The translations under genes and the position numbers were made by a program. This document shows, piece by piece, positions 48,231 through 57,065 of a stretch of 64,000 nucleotides of DNA; the first letter of the stretch is position 1, and every line of letters starts with the position of its first letter. Below the pieces are notes generated by a model. That model did no database searches. It saw nothing but the letters and a program-made list of their open reading frames with translations, and was not told the origin of the DNA. The stretch comes from Prauserella isguenensis. GTDB lineage: Bacteria; Actinomycetota; Actinomycetes; Mycobacteriales; Pseudonocardiaceae. The stretch lies in the NCBI RefSeq assembly GCF_014191605.1, contig NZ_JACHWU010000001.1:496001-560000 (forward strand), given 5' to 3'.

Positions 48231-49064
48231 GTGACCCGTACCCGTCCGCAGGCGCCCCGGACCCCGCTTCCCGCGGAGCGCGCCAAGAGCATCGCCACCC
48301 GTGGCGGACCCGCCGTATTGATGCCCGCCGTCGACCGCGAACCCGCGTCGGGTCTGCACACCGAACCCGTGCTGCACCACGTGCACGCCGGCGGCCGCGC
48401 CAGCATCCTGCTCCCCGACGACGACCCGCTGGTACTCGCCGTCGGCGGCACCGCCACCCCGCCGGGAGAACTCGCCATCACGCTCGAGATCACCGACGAG
48501 GCCCCCGTCGCGCTGCGCAGCCCCGTCCGCGGCCTGCTGTGGCTCACCGGCTGGCTTCGCGGCCTCGACGAGCGCGCCGCCCGCACCCGCGCCACGACCA
48601 TCGCCGAGGAACGCGCCGAGCCGACCCTCCTCGACCTCGGACACGGCCTGACGATGCTCGACCTCGTGCCCGCCTCGCTCGTGCTCGCCGACTCGGAAGG
48701 CACCCACTCGCTGACCGCTCAGACGTTCGGCTCCGCCAGCCCCGACCCGTTCTGCCGCCAGGAGTCGACCTGGCTGCGACACCTCGAACACGCCCACCCC
48801 GAGGCCGTGACCGCGCTCGCCCGGCACGTGCCCGACGAGCTCCGCGCCGGTCGCATCCGCCCGCTCGGCATCGACCGCTACGGCCTCCGTCTGCGCGTCG
48901 AGCACCCCGGCGACCTCGGTGCCGCCGACCCGTTCACCACCGGCGGTACCGGCGCCGTCGACCACGACGTGCGCCTCGCCTTCGACGAACCCGCCGACTG
49001 CAGGCAGCGACTCGGCGTGGCCCTGCGCAAGCTCGTCGGCTGCCCGATGCGCCCGCAGTCCTGA
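48231..49064 (+). CDS. DUF2470-domain protein, probably iron-repressed
   Basis: A 277-residue protein whose C-terminal 85 residues (from WLRHLEHAHPEAVTALARHV to LRKLVG) form a DUF2470 domain, the C-terminal module of HugZ-like heme-utilisation enzymes. The N-terminal ~150 residues resemble a degenerate FMN-binding split barrel (HVHAGGRASILLPDDDPLVLAV). Heme binding or degradation is therefore a reasonable guess. The GTG start follows GGAGG at a good distance. Control by an iron box directly upstream supports a role in heme-iron acquisition. Confidence 0.75.
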   Translation: MTRTRPQAPRTPLPAERAKSIATRGGPAVLMPAVDREPASGLHTEPVLHHVHAGGRASILLPDDDPLVLAVGGTATPPGELAITLEITDEAPVALRSPVRGLLWLTGWLRGLDERAARTRATTIAEERAEPTLLDLGHGLTMLDLVPASLVLADSEGTHSLTAQTFGSASPDPFCRQESTWLRHLEHAHPEAVTALARHVPDELRAGRIRPLGIDRYGLRLRVEHPGDLGAADPFTTGGTGAVDHDVRLAFDEPADCRQRLGVALRKLVGCPMRPQS

Positions 49065-49112
49065 CGGCGCCGCGACCGCCGATACAGACGCGACGGCGCT
49101 GCCCGCCCACGA

Positions 49113-49151
49113 GAACGGCGCCCCGGGACCAGTGCTCCCAGGGCGCCGTTC
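49113..49151. terminator. Bidirectional hairpin between convergent genes
   Basis: GAACGGCGCCC (49113-49123) pairs perfectly with GGGCGCCGTTC (49141-49151), and an inner GGGA/TCCC pair (49125-49128, 49136-49139) extends the stem around a 7-base loop. It lies between the DUF2470 gene and the BCCT gene that end toward each other. No T-tract is present. Confidence 0.65.
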
Positions 49152-49180
49152 GTCTCGCGCGCGCAGCGCCAGGACAGGCG

Positions 49181-50887
49181 TTATGCCTTGACCTTCTCGT
49201 CGCTGCCGTCCTCCGGGTCCTCGACGACACCGGCATCCACGAGGTTGCTCGTCACGTGCTCGGTGAGCTCCTCACGCTGCATGCGCCGTTGCGCCCGTAG
49301 CGCCGCCCTGCGTTCAGCACTGAACTCGCGCCAGATCGATACACACATACCGATCATCACGAGACTGAACGGCAATGCGATGAGGATCGCGACCAGCTGC
49401 AACGTGGACAGACTGTCCTCACCGGGCAGCAGCAGCGCGATGGCCACCGCACCTTCGAGAACACCCCAGAACACCCGGCTCCACACCGGCGGGTTCGGGT
49501 CGCCGCCCGAGGACAGCATGTCGACCACGAGCGAACCGGAGTCCGACGAGGTCACGAAGAACAGCACGATCAGGATGATCGCGCCGACGATGACCACCGA
49601 ACCACCGGGCAGGCCCTCGAGCAGCGCGAACAGCGACGTGTTCGTGTCGACCGTCGTCTCGCCGCCGTCGGTGGTGATCAGGCCACCCTGGCCCCACAGC
49701 TCGCGGTAGAGCGCGGTGCCGCCCATGACGCAGAACCAGATGATCGCGACCACGGTCGGGACCAGCAGCACACCGGCGACGAACTGCCGCACCGTGCGAC
49801 CACGCGAGATCCGCGCGATGAACACGCCCACGAAGGGCGCCCACGAGATCCACCAAGCCCAGTAGTACGTGGTCCACCAGCCCTGCCACTCGGTGCCGTT
49901 CTCACCCGAGTAGGCAGTGGTGTTGACGCTCATCTGCAGGATGTTCTGCAGGTAGTCACCGAACGTCTGGACCACGTCACGGAAGATGAACAGGGTCGGG
50001 CCGGCGATCAGCACGAAGATCAACAGCGCGGCCGCGAGGCCGAGGTTGATGTTCGAGATGTACTTGATGCCCTTCTTCAGGCCCGTGACCACGGAGATCA
50101 CCGCGGCCGTCGTGATCGCACCGATGAGGACCACGTAGGTGAGGTTGTTCGGCTCCTCGATGACATCGATGAAGCTCAGGCCGGCCGCGACCTGCATGAC
50201 GCCGAGACCCAGCGACGTCGCGACACCGAACAGGGTGCCGCAGATCGCCGCGATGTCGATGACGTCGCCGATCCAACCGTTGACCTTCCGACCCAGCACG
50301 CCCTCGAGGGCCCACCGGATCGACACCGGGCGCTTCTTCCGGTGGATGGCGTACGCGATGGCCACACCGACCACGACGTAGATCGCCCACGGGTGCAGAC
50401 CCCAGTGCAGCACCGCCTGGAGGATCGAGTCGTGGGCACCCGCTTCGGTGCCCTGCTCGATCCCCGTCGCCCTGTTCGGAATACCGGCGAAGTGGTTGAG
50501 CGGCTCCGCCACCCCCCAGAACACCAGGCCGATACCCATACCGGCCGCGAACAACATCGCGAACCACGAGCCGAGACCGAACTCCGGACCCTCGTCGTCG
50601 GGACCGAGTTTGATGTCACCGAAGTGGCTGACACCGATCCAGATCGCGAAGGCCACGAACACGGACACGAGCAGCAGGTAGTACCAGCTGAACGTGCCGA
50701 TCACGGCGTCCTGGATGTTTCCGACGATCTCCGCGACGGTGTCGGGGAAGATGACGGAAATCAGGACGAAGGCCAGCACAATGATCACGGAGGGCCAGAA
50801 AACCCTCGGCGCGATCCCCTTGTGACCAGTCGATTGGCCCTCCGGCGATGTGGATGGCGCGGCCTCAGCTGCTGACGTTTCCGCCAC
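49181..50887 (-). CDS. BCCT-family betaine/choline/carnitine transporter 1
   Basis: A 568-residue, twelve-helix osmolyte carrier. The family signature is WWISWAPFVGVFIARISRGRTVRQF, and the glycine-rich segment GMGIGLVFWGVAEP matches BetP-type sodium-coupled carriers. A hydrophilic C-terminal tail of about 70 residues could sense osmotic stress as in BetP. GTG 50887 is preferred because AAGGAGGAG lies six bases upstream; earlier ATG codons have no such signal. It is divergent from a CPBP protease gene. A second BCCT lies at 55011. Confidence 0.93.
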   Translation of the reverse strand: MAETSAAEAAPSTSPEGQSTGHKGIAPRVFWPSVIIVLAFVLISVIFPDTVAEIVGNIQDAVIGTFSWYYLLLVSVFVAFAIWIGVSHFGDIKLGPDDEGPEFGLGSWFAMLFAAGMGIGLVFWGVAEPLNHFAGIPNRATGIEQGTEAGAHDSILQAVLHWGLHPWAIYVVVGVAIAYAIHRKKRPVSIRWALEGVLGRKVNGWIGDVIDIAAICGTLFGVATSLGLGVMQVAAGLSFIDVIEEPNNLTYVVLIGAITTAAVISVVTGLKKGIKYISNINLGLAAALLIFVLIAGPTLFIFRDVVQTFGDYLQNILQMSVNTTAYSGENGTEWQGWWTTYYWAWWISWAPFVGVFIARISRGRTVRQFVAGVLLVPTVVAIIWFCVMGGTALYRELWGQGGLITTDGGETTVDTNTSLFALLEGLPGGSVVIVGAIILIVLFFVTSSDSGSLVVDMLSSGGDPNPPVWSRVFWGVLEGAVAIALLLPGEDSLSTLQLVAILIALPFSLVMIGMCVSIWREFSAERRAALRAQRRMQREELTEHVTSNLVDAGVVEDPEDGSDEKVKA

Positions 50888-51042
50888 GAGGCTCTCCTCC
50901 TTCATCGTTTCTTTCAACCGCTGCACCCTAGTAGGCCGTTCGGGCGATTTATCGATAACCGGCCGCATTGTTAGCGGGATCGTGATGATTCACGGTTCCC
51001 CCGGTCGATGCCGAACCCGCGACGGAGCGTTAACGTTCCCCG

Positions 51043-51888
51043 GTGTCACCGGACTCACGCGATCGCCTGAATCGCTGGCTGCGCAGGTGGTTCGCACCTG
51101 CCAGTACACCGCTTCCACAGCCGGTTCCCACAGCGGGCGATGCGCGACAACGGCGGATACTGACCGTCGAAGTCGTCATTGTGTTTACGATCACACTTGG
51201 TTTCGCGGGGCTTCGGTCCCTGTTCTCGTTGATCGACTCACTGTTACAAACCACTTCGCTGAGTGATCAGAGTGTCGCGATCAACGCGCCACAAGCCACC
51301 AACGAAGTAATCGACCTCCTTCGTCAGCTACTCAGTGCCACTCAGCTCGTCGCCTGGGGCGCTCTTGGCGTTTACCTGCTCTGGCGCGGGGGGATGAAGC
51401 TGGCCGAAGTCGGTCTTCCGCGGCGACCGCAAGCCGCCGACCTGCGATGGAGCATCGGACTCGCCGCGCTGATCGGCATCCCGGGGCTGCTGTTCTACCT
51501 CGCCATGTGGCAGTTCGGACTGAACCTGGGCGTACAGCCGTCGACGCTGGACCAGACGTGGTGGCGGCCGATCACGCTGACCCTGTCGGCGTTCGGCAAC
51601 GGCTTCGCCGAGGAGGTCCTCGTCGTCGGGTACCTGATCACCCGATTGAGACAGCTCGGCATGGGCGAGAATACGAGCTTGATCATCTCCGCGGTCCTGC
51701 GCGGTTCGTACCACCTCTACCAGGGCTTCGGCGGATTCCTTGGCAACGTCGCCATGGGATTGATCTTCGGCCGCGTGTGGCAACGCACGAATCGACTGTG
51801 GCCGCTGGTCGCCGCGCACACCCTGCTCGACGTCGTCGCGTTCGTGGGCTATGCGCTGCTGCGCGACCACGTCTCGTGGCTGCCGTAG
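51043..51888 (+). CDS. CPBP-family intramembrane metalloprotease
   Basis: A 281-residue protein with seven or eight hydrophobic segments. The CPBP (Abi) motifs are E-E-V-L-V-V-G-Y-L-I-T-R-L (motif 1), R-G-S-Y-H-L-Y-Q-G (motif 2) and A-H-T-L-L-D (motif 3), in the standard order and spacing. Motif 1 has Gly-Tyr where many members have Arg. Roles of bacterial CPBP proteins are mostly unknown. The GTG start has TAACGT (51031-51036) 6 bases upstream, so it is probably leaderless. Divergent from the first BCCT gene. Confidence 0.8.
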   Translation: MSPDSRDRLNRWLRRWFAPASTPLPQPVPTAGDARQRRILTVEVVIVFTITLGFAGLRSLFSLIDSLLQTTSLSDQSVAINAPQATNEVIDLLRQLLSATQLVAWGALGVYLLWRGGMKLAEVGLPRRPQAADLRWSIGLAALIGIPGLLFYLAMWQFGLNLGVQPSTLDQTWWRPITLTLSAFGNGFAEEVLVVGYLITRLRQLGMGENTSLIISAVLRGSYHLYQGFGGFLGNVAMGLIFGRVWQRTNRLWPLVAAHTLLDVVAFVGYALLRDHVSWLP

Positions 51889-52092
51889 TCGCTCCCACTC
51901 CGCCCGCGGTCGCGATCACCGACAAGACCATGACCAGGAGGTTTGCGACTGCTTCGAACGTGTGTTCTACTGATCGGCGGCGGTCCGGAACAGCAGGGGA
52001 CTCCGGACCACGACACGGAAGAAAGTACGTCGCGGGCACGACAGTTCCGTCGTGACGCGACACCCACCGCCCGCGAGCGACGGCCGCGCGGG
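51889..52092. other. Intergenic DNA before the 18-base array, no gene seen
   Basis: With the array, this leaves about 350 bases between the CPBP gene and the 68-codon gene. An AGGAGG at 51936-51941 is followed by a TTG too close to be used, and the downstream frame runs into the repeat array and the 68-codon gene; I did not accept that longer frame. Confidence 0.4.
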
Positions 52093-52200
52093 ACACCGGC
52101 CCACGGGGAGACAGCGACCCACGGGGAGACAGCGACCTACGGGGAGCCACCGGCCCACGGGGAGACGCCGGCCCACGGCGAAACACCGGCCTGCGGGGAA
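52093..52200. repeat. Tandem array, period 18 bases, six copies
   Basis: Units begin at 52093, 52111, 52129, 52147, 52165 and 52183. Each has the form (A/C)C(A/G)(C/G)CG(G/A)CC(C/T)(A/G)CGGGGAG with changes mainly in the last two copies. In the frame of the following small gene the array would encode a six-residue repeat (G-E-T-P-A-H-like), but a strong ribosome-binding site after the array suggests it is upstream, non-coding DNA. Confidence 0.85.
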
Positions 52201-52242
52201 GCGCCGGCGAGAAGACGGAAAGGACTGTCGGAGGGGATGGAG

Positions 52243-52449
52243 ATGGCCTGCAAGATCACACACCGCGCCTTGCGAGATCAGCAGATCCGGTTCGCGAACC
52301 GGGAGGCTGCGGAGCGGTACGCCGAGATCATGGGCGGCGGCGTCGAGAACTGGGTGTTCACGACCGTGCCGTCGGTGGTCGCCGAGTACGGCTGGGGCCC
52401 GTACCCGGAGCGTGCGCCACGAAACCGCGAGCTGACGCCCATCGGGTGA
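52243..52449 (+). CDS. 68-residue conserved hypothetical protein coupled to arcA
   Basis: A small soluble protein beginning [20 protein letters not shown], with an alternation of helix- and strand-like segments and a Pro/Arg-rich end. No family is recognised. GGAGGGG at 52230-52236 is six bases before ATG 52243 and better placed than for the ATG at 52237. The stop codon overlaps the arcA GTG by four bases, so the two proteins should be made together. It may bind or regulate the deiminase; that is inference. Confidence 0.6.
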   Translation: MACKITHRALRDQQIRFANREAAERYAEIMGGGVENWVFTTVPSVVAEYGWGPYPERAPRNRELTPIG

Positions 52450-53744
52450 CTACGCTCACGCGCGTGACGAACACAGCCAACACGATCAGCGTCCCGGGCC
52501 ACGACGACACGACCTCGATCACGCCGGGCGTCCACAGCGAGGTCGGCCCGCTGCGGTCGGTCCTGCTGCACCGGCCCGGCGGCGAGCTCACGAGGCTCAC
52601 GCCGCGCAACAACGACCAACTGCTCTTCGACTCGATCCCGTGGGTCGAACGCGCCCAGCAGGAGCACGACGCCTTCGCCGAGGTGCTCACCTCGCGCGGG
52701 GTGGAGGTGCTGCTGCTCGCCGACGTCCTCGAGGAGTCGCTCGCCGACCCACGGGCGCACGCCGCGGGCGTGCATACCGCGGTCGACGAGCGGCGACTCG
52801 GCGCCGAACTGGCGGACGCGCTGCGCTCCCACCTGTCCGGCCTGCACGCGGCCGCATTGCGCGAGGCGCTGATATGCGGGATGACGTTCGAGGAGCTGCC
52901 CGCCTCGGAGGGCGCCTCGCTGGTGCGGAAGATGCACCACGCGCACGACTTCGTGGTCGACCCGCTGCCGAACCTGCTGTTCACGCGCGACTCGTCGGCG
53001 TGGATCGCCGACCGCGTGGCGATCTCGTCGCTGGCCATGCCCGCGCGGGGCAGGGAGACGGCGCTGCTCGACCTCGCGTACGCGTATCACCCGCGGTTCC
53101 GCGGGGCGGCACGTGCGTACGGAGCGCATTCGGCCCCGGTCGAAGGCGGCGACGTGCTGTTGCTGGCGCCGGGCGTGCTGGCCGTGGGCGTCGGCGAGCG
53201 CACGACGGCTGCGGGGGCCGAGTCGCTCGCACGGTCGGTGTTCGCCGACGGCATCGCCCACACGGTGCTGGCTGTGCCGATCGCGCAGAACCGCGCGACG
53301 ATGCACCTGGACACCGTGTGCACCATGGTGGGCCCCGACGCGGTCGTCATGTATCCGCTCGCCCGCGATTCGCTCGTCGCGTACACGATGCGGCCGGGCG
53401 ACGACCTCTCCGCCGACGGCACCCGCGGGCTCCGGGTGGACAGTCCCGAACCGTTCCTCGACGCGGCGGCCGCCGCGATGGGCATCGATCACTTGCGGGT
53501 GATCGACACCGGCCTCGACCCGGTGACCGCCGAGCGGGAACAGTGGGACGACGGCAACAACACGCTGGCACTCGCCCCGGGCGTCGTCGTCGGATACGAA
53601 CGCAACACCCGGACGAACGCACGCCTCGAGGAGGCCGGCATCGAGGTGCTGGCCATCGCGGGATCAGAACTCGGATCGGGTCGGGGCGGACCGCGCTGCA
53701 TGTCCTGCCCCATCGCGCGAGGTCCGCTCCCGGGCGTGGCCTGA
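52446..53744 (+). CDS. arcA: Arginine deiminase
   Basis: A 432-residue guanidine-modifying enzyme that hydrolyses arginine to citrulline and ammonia. Family landmarks are '[18 protein letters not shown]', '[13 protein letters not shown]', the catalytic His in [11 protein letters not shown], '[22 protein letters not shown]' and the C-terminal catalytic Cys in MSCP. The GTG at 52446 overlaps the preceding small gene by four bases; GTG 52464 is an alternative. No ornithine carbamoyltransferase, carbamate kinase or antiporter is adjacent, so the full ADI pathway is not encoded here. The purpose may be ammonia generation or arginine catabolism. Confidence 0.93.
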   Translation: MTTLTRVTNTANTISVPGHDDTTSITPGVHSEVGPLRSVLLHRPGGELTRLTPRNNDQLLFDSIPWVERAQQEHDAFAEVLTSRGVEVLLLADVLEESLADPRAHAAGVHTAVDERRLGAELADALRSHLSGLHAAALREALICGMTFEELPASEGASLVRKMHHAHDFVVDPLPNLLFTRDSSAWIADRVAISSLAMPARGRETALLDLAYAYHPRFRGAARAYGAHSAPVEGGDVLLLAPGVLAVGVGERTTAAGAESLARSVFADGIAHTVLAVPIAQNRATMHLDTVCTMVGPDAVVMYPLARDSLVAYTMRPGDDLSADGTRGLRVDSPEPFLDAAAAAMGIDHLRVIDTGLDPVTAEREQWDDGNNTLALAPGVVVGYERNTRTNARLEEAGIEVLAIAGSELGSGRGGPRCMSCPIARGPLPGVA

Positions 53745-53838
53745 CTCGCCACAACCTCGGATCGGTGACCGCTTCGCGACGTTTCCGTCGCATACCGTGA
53801 TTGATTCCCCGAATGAGGGACGCCCGATCAGCCCGGAC

Positions 53839-53913
53839 ACAGTTGAGCCTCACCTAAGTGATTCCCGAACGACTTAGGTGAGGCTCATTTAATCTTAGGT
53901 GAGCCTTAATTTA
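53839..53913. promoter_or_regulatory. Three IdeR/DtxR iron boxes upstream of ferritin
   Basis: Iron boxes lie at 53839-53857 (reverse), 53874-53892 (TTAGGTGAGGCTCATTTAA) and 53895-53913 (TTAGGTGAGCCTTAATTTA). The last two are 21 bases centre to centre, two helical turns. The first two form a perfect inverted repeat with 16-base arms (53844-53859 and 53872-53887). In M. tuberculosis bfrB is activated by iron-loaded IdeR at tandem upstream boxes; the same logic is expected here. An AT-rich tract follows to about 53940. Confidence 0.85.
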
Positions 53914-54010
53914 TTTAGATCACCCTTGGCTAATAAATTGTAGGCAAATGCGTTCCGGATCACCAGACCCCCGGTGGAGAAATATGGGTCGACGGGCGTA
54001 CATTGAATGT

Positions 54011-54568
54011 ATGCCCACGACGAAGCAGGATTCCAAGCAGCCGCGTTCCAAGTTCTACGAATTGCTGCAGGGTCAGGTCCACAACGAGTTCCACGCCTCG
54101 CAGCAGTACACCGCACTGGCCGTGTGGTTCGACAACGAGGACCTGCCCGAGCTCGCGAAGTTCTTCTACGCGCAGGCCATCGAGGAGCGCAACCACGCCA
54201 TGGCGCTCGTCCAGTACATGATGGACACCGACCACCACGTGACCATCCCGAGCACGGGCGAGGTGCGCAACGAGTTCTCGAGCGCCAAGGAGCTGGCCGA
54301 GCTGGCCCTGGAGCAGGAGAAGGAGGTCACCAGCGACATCAAGACGCTGACGAAGGCCGCCCGCTCCGAGGACGACTTCCTCGGCGAGCAGTTCATGCAG
54401 TGGTTCCTCAAGGAGCAGGTCGAGGAGGTCGCGACGATGAGCACGCTCGTGAACGTGTTCGAGCGCGCCGACGGCAACCTGTTCGAGGTCGAGCGCTTCG
54501 TGCACAAGCACCTGCGCGGCGACGACGCCGACGACGACATGCCGGAGGTCGCGGGCGGCAAGCTCTGA
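54011..54568 (+). CDS. bfrB: Non-heme ferritin, BfrB type
   Basis: A 185-residue four-helix iron-storage protein similar to M. tuberculosis BfrB (Rv3841). Ferroxidase ligands are carried in 'QVHNEFHASQQYTALAVWF', 'AIEERNHAMALVQYM' and 'FLKEQVEEVATM'. The acidic C-terminal tail (DDADDDMPEVAGGKL) resembles the mycobacterial extension. TACATT (53999-54004) lies 6 bases before the ATG and no Shine-Dalgarno is present, so the transcript is probably leaderless. Three iron boxes lie upstream and a strong intrinsic terminator follows. Detoxifies and stores iron when it is plentiful. Confidence 0.95.
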   Translation: MPTTKQDSKQPRSKFYELLQGQVHNEFHASQQYTALAVWFDNEDLPELAKFFYAQAIEERNHAMALVQYMMDTDHHVTIPSTGEVRNEFSSAKELAELALEQEKEVTSDIKTLTKAARSEDDFLGEQFMQWFLKEQVEEVATMSTLVNVFERADGNLFEVERFVHKHLRGDDADDDMPEVAGGKL

Positions 54569-54626
54569 CGCTTCGCCTCGGGCACGCGCGCGCAGCAACT
54601 TCCGCAGCAGCGTTCGAGAACCGAAG

Positions 54627-54689
54627 GGGCGGTGCCCCTCGCGGTAGATTCGGATCACGGATCAACCGCGAGGGGCACCGCCCTTTTTT
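54627..54689 (+). terminator. Rho-independent terminator of the ferritin gene
   Basis: Arms at 54627-54645 and 54665-54683 pair perfectly over 19 bases with a 19-base loop, followed directly by six T (54684-54689). It is the clearest intrinsic terminator in the window and ends the ferritin transcript 58 bases after its stop codon. Confidence 0.92.
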
Positions 54690-55010
54690 CACATTCTTCG
54701 CACTTTTCGGAAGGAAAGGCTCACCTCACCTGCCCGCGAACCTGCGACCGCGGGAAGTACGACCCCGATTCGCCCGACTCCCCGCTCGCCGCGGTTGCCC
54801 ACAATGTTCGCACTCGTACGGCCACCGCCGGGCCGCAGACGATCATGCAAACGGTCGGTGGCGCTTCTCGTCCGGCCGTTTCGAACCCAACGGAACAGAA
54901 AGCTCGCGATCCTCCGACTTGACCCGTCGTGATTTCGCCGCCACCGTAGATTTGACCACAAGGAGCGTCTGCGCTCGACCTGGGACATGGTCGGTGGAAG
55001 GCAGGGCACC
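54690..55010. other. Leader region of BCCT 2, no gene seen
   Basis: This 321-base stretch holds the promoter of the second BCCT gene. A TTGACC occurs near 54919 and TAGATT near 54949, but their spacing (22 bases) is too long for a confident promoter. An imperfect iron-box-like word on the minus strand (54711-54729) was noted. Confidence 0.4.
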
Positions 55011-57005
55011 ATGAGCGAGTCGAACAGCGGTGACAGAGCACCTTCCGGTGAAGAGGCCGCCCTGCCGGGCAACGCCGCAGAACAGAGCATCACCCAGAGC
55101 GACACGACCGACGCCCAGATCGAGCGCCAGCTGCGCAGTCACGGCGTTCGACTGGGACGAGGCGGGATCGCCCCCTCCGTCTTCTGGCCGAGCCTGATCG
55201 TCGTCGCGGCCATCGCACTGTTCTCCATCATCGTGCCCGAAACGGCCGGTGGCCTCTGGAACTCGGTTCAGGGCGGGATCGTCAGCGGGTTCGGCTGGTT
55301 CTACACGCTGGCGATCGCGGGATTCGTCCTCTTCGCGATCTTCCTCGGAGCCAGTCGTTTCGGCGACATCACGCTCGGCAAGGACGGCGAGGAACCCGAG
55401 TTCGGCCTGTTCTCCTGGTTCACCATGCTGTTCGCCGCCGGCATGGGGATCGGGCTGGTCTTCTTCGGGGTCGGCGAACCGCTGACCTTCTTCTCCGACC
55501 CGAAACCCGGCGTCGACGGCGGTTCGGCGGAACGTGCCTCGCAAGCCATGGCGCAGACGTTCCTGCACTGGGGGTTCCACCCCTGGGCGGTGTACGTCAT
55601 CGTCGGCCTCTCCCTTGCCTACGCGATCCACCGCAAAGGCCGCCCGGTGTCGATCCGCTGGGCGCTCGAGCCGCTCCTCGGGGAGAAGGTCAAAGGCTGG
55701 GCCGGGGACGTGATCGACGTGCTGGCCATCGTCGGAACCCTGTTCGGTGTGGCGACGTCGCTCGGACTCGGCGTGACGCAGGTAGCCACCGGGTTGAGTG
55801 AGATCGGCGTGGTCGATCAGGCCGACAACCTCCTGCTCGTCGCGCTGATCGTGGGCATCACCCTGATCGCGATCGTCTCGGTGGTCAGCGGCGTCGGCCG
55901 CGGCATCCGATGGTTGTCGAACTTCAACCTGTCGTTGGCAGGCGTGTTCCTGCTCGCGGTGCTGCTACTGGGGCCGACGCTGTTCCTCGCCAGGGACTTC
56001 GTGCAGTCCCTGGGGTCCTACCTCGCCAACGTGCTGCCGATGACCTTCGACGCCTTCGCCTACGCCGGCCAGGAGGGCATCGACTGGGCAGGTAGCTGGA
56101 CGATCTTCTACTGGGGATGGTGGATCGCCTGGGCGCCGTTCGTCGGCGTGTTCATCGCGCGCATCTCACGTGGCCGCACGGTGCGCGAGTTCGTGGCCGG
56201 CGCGCTGCTCGTCCCCACCATCGTGGGCTTCCTGTGGTTCACGATCATGGGAGGCACGGCCATCGACCGGCAGCAGCGGCAAGGCGATCTCGTCCCCGAA
56301 GACGGAGTGGTCGCCGAAGAGGCCTTGTTCGACACGCTGCGGGGCCTGCCGCTGGGGATGATCCTGTCGGTCATCGCGATCATCCTGGTGGTCATCTTCT
56401 TCGTCACTTCCTCGGACTCGGGCTCACTCGTGGTCGACATGCTCGCCTCGGGCGGACACCCCGACCCACCCACCTGGAGTCGAGTGCTGTGGGCGTCGCT
56501 CGAAGGACTCGTGGCCATCGGACTGCTGCTCGCAGGCGGTGACGAGGGGTTGTCGGCCTTGCAGGCCGGTGCTGTCTCGACCGGTCTGCCGTTCGCCGTC
56601 GTGCTGGTGGCGATGGCCGTCGCGTTGTACAAGGCGCTCAACGCCGAACACCGCGAAATCGTCAAGGTGAATCGGCGCCTCTACCGTCGCGAACTCGCCG
56701 GGGAGCTGTCGCAGGACTTCGACCGGCACTTCGGGGAACAGGTCGACCAGCGCATCGACTACGCGCTGTCGACCACGACCGGAATCTGGAGCCGGGCCGA
56801 CAAGCGCACCCCGATCAGCACGCTGTCCCGCGCGCGGCGGCGTGGACGCCAGCGCTCGTCCGGATCCGGAGGTGGCGGGGACGGTCAATCAGGCGGCGGC
56901 CCGCCGGGAGGCGCACCGCCCGGAGGCGGAGGCTCGGCAGGCGGCCCGGCAGGCGGAAGCGGCCAGTCCGGAGGCGGTCCGCCGGGAGGAGCGGCGCCGG
57001 ACTAG
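55011..57005 (+). CDS. BCCT-family betaine/choline/carnitine transporter 2
   Basis: A 664-residue paralogue of the carrier at 49181. The twelve-helix core has GMGIGLVFFGVGEPL and the signature WWIAWAPFVGVFIARISRGRTVREF. The N-terminal ~45 residues are Ser/Glu/Asp-rich. The C-terminal ~130 residues extend well beyond the usual tail and end in a Gly/Pro-rich repeat (GGGPPGGAPPGGGG-like), which may be a disordered regulatory segment. GGAAGGCAGG precedes the ATG at 55011. Both carriers presumably import betaine-type osmoprotectants under salt stress. Confidence 0.92.
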   Translation: MSESNSGDRAPSGEEAALPGNAAEQSITQSDTTDAQIERQLRSHGVRLGRGGIAPSVFWPSLIVVAAIALFSIIVPETAGGLWNSVQGGIVSGFGWFYTLAIAGFVLFAIFLGASRFGDITLGKDGEEPEFGLFSWFTMLFAAGMGIGLVFFGVGEPLTFFSDPKPGVDGGSAERASQAMAQTFLHWGFHPWAVYVIVGLSLAYAIHRKGRPVSIRWALEPLLGEKVKGWAGDVIDVLAIVGTLFGVATSLGLGVTQVATGLSEIGVVDQADNLLLVALIVGITLIAIVSVVSGVGRGIRWLSNFNLSLAGVFLLAVLLLGPTLFLARDFVQSLGSYLANVLPMTFDAFAYAGQEGIDWAGSWTIFYWGWWIAWAPFVGVFIARISRGRTVREFVAGALLVPTIVGFLWFTIMGGTAIDRQQRQGDLVPEDGVVAEEALFDTLRGLPLGMILSVIAIILVVIFFVTSSDSGSLVVDMLASGGHPDPPTWSRVLWASLEGLVAIGLLLAGGDEGLSALQAGAVSTGLPFAVVLVAMAVALYKALNAEHREIVKVNRRLYRRELAGELSQDFDRHFGEQVDQRIDYALSTTTGIWSRADKRTPISTLSRARRRGRQRSSGSGGGGDGQSGGGPPGGAPPGGGGSAGGPAGGSGQSGGGPPGGAAPD

Positions 57006-57065
57006 GTCACACCGGTACGACCGCCACACCCGCGACGGTGGTTCGTTGTCCGCGTCGGCGCGCTC

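Noticed and set aside
51943-52242. Longer frame reading through the 18-base array into the 68-residue protein
   Set aside because: Its TTG start is too close to the AGGAGG, and a better ribosome-binding site follows the array. Kept only as a finding.
54711-54729. A fourth iron box after the ferritin terminator
   Set aside because: On the minus strand it shares AGGTGAGCCTT with a true box but matches the full consensus at only about 12 of 19 positions.
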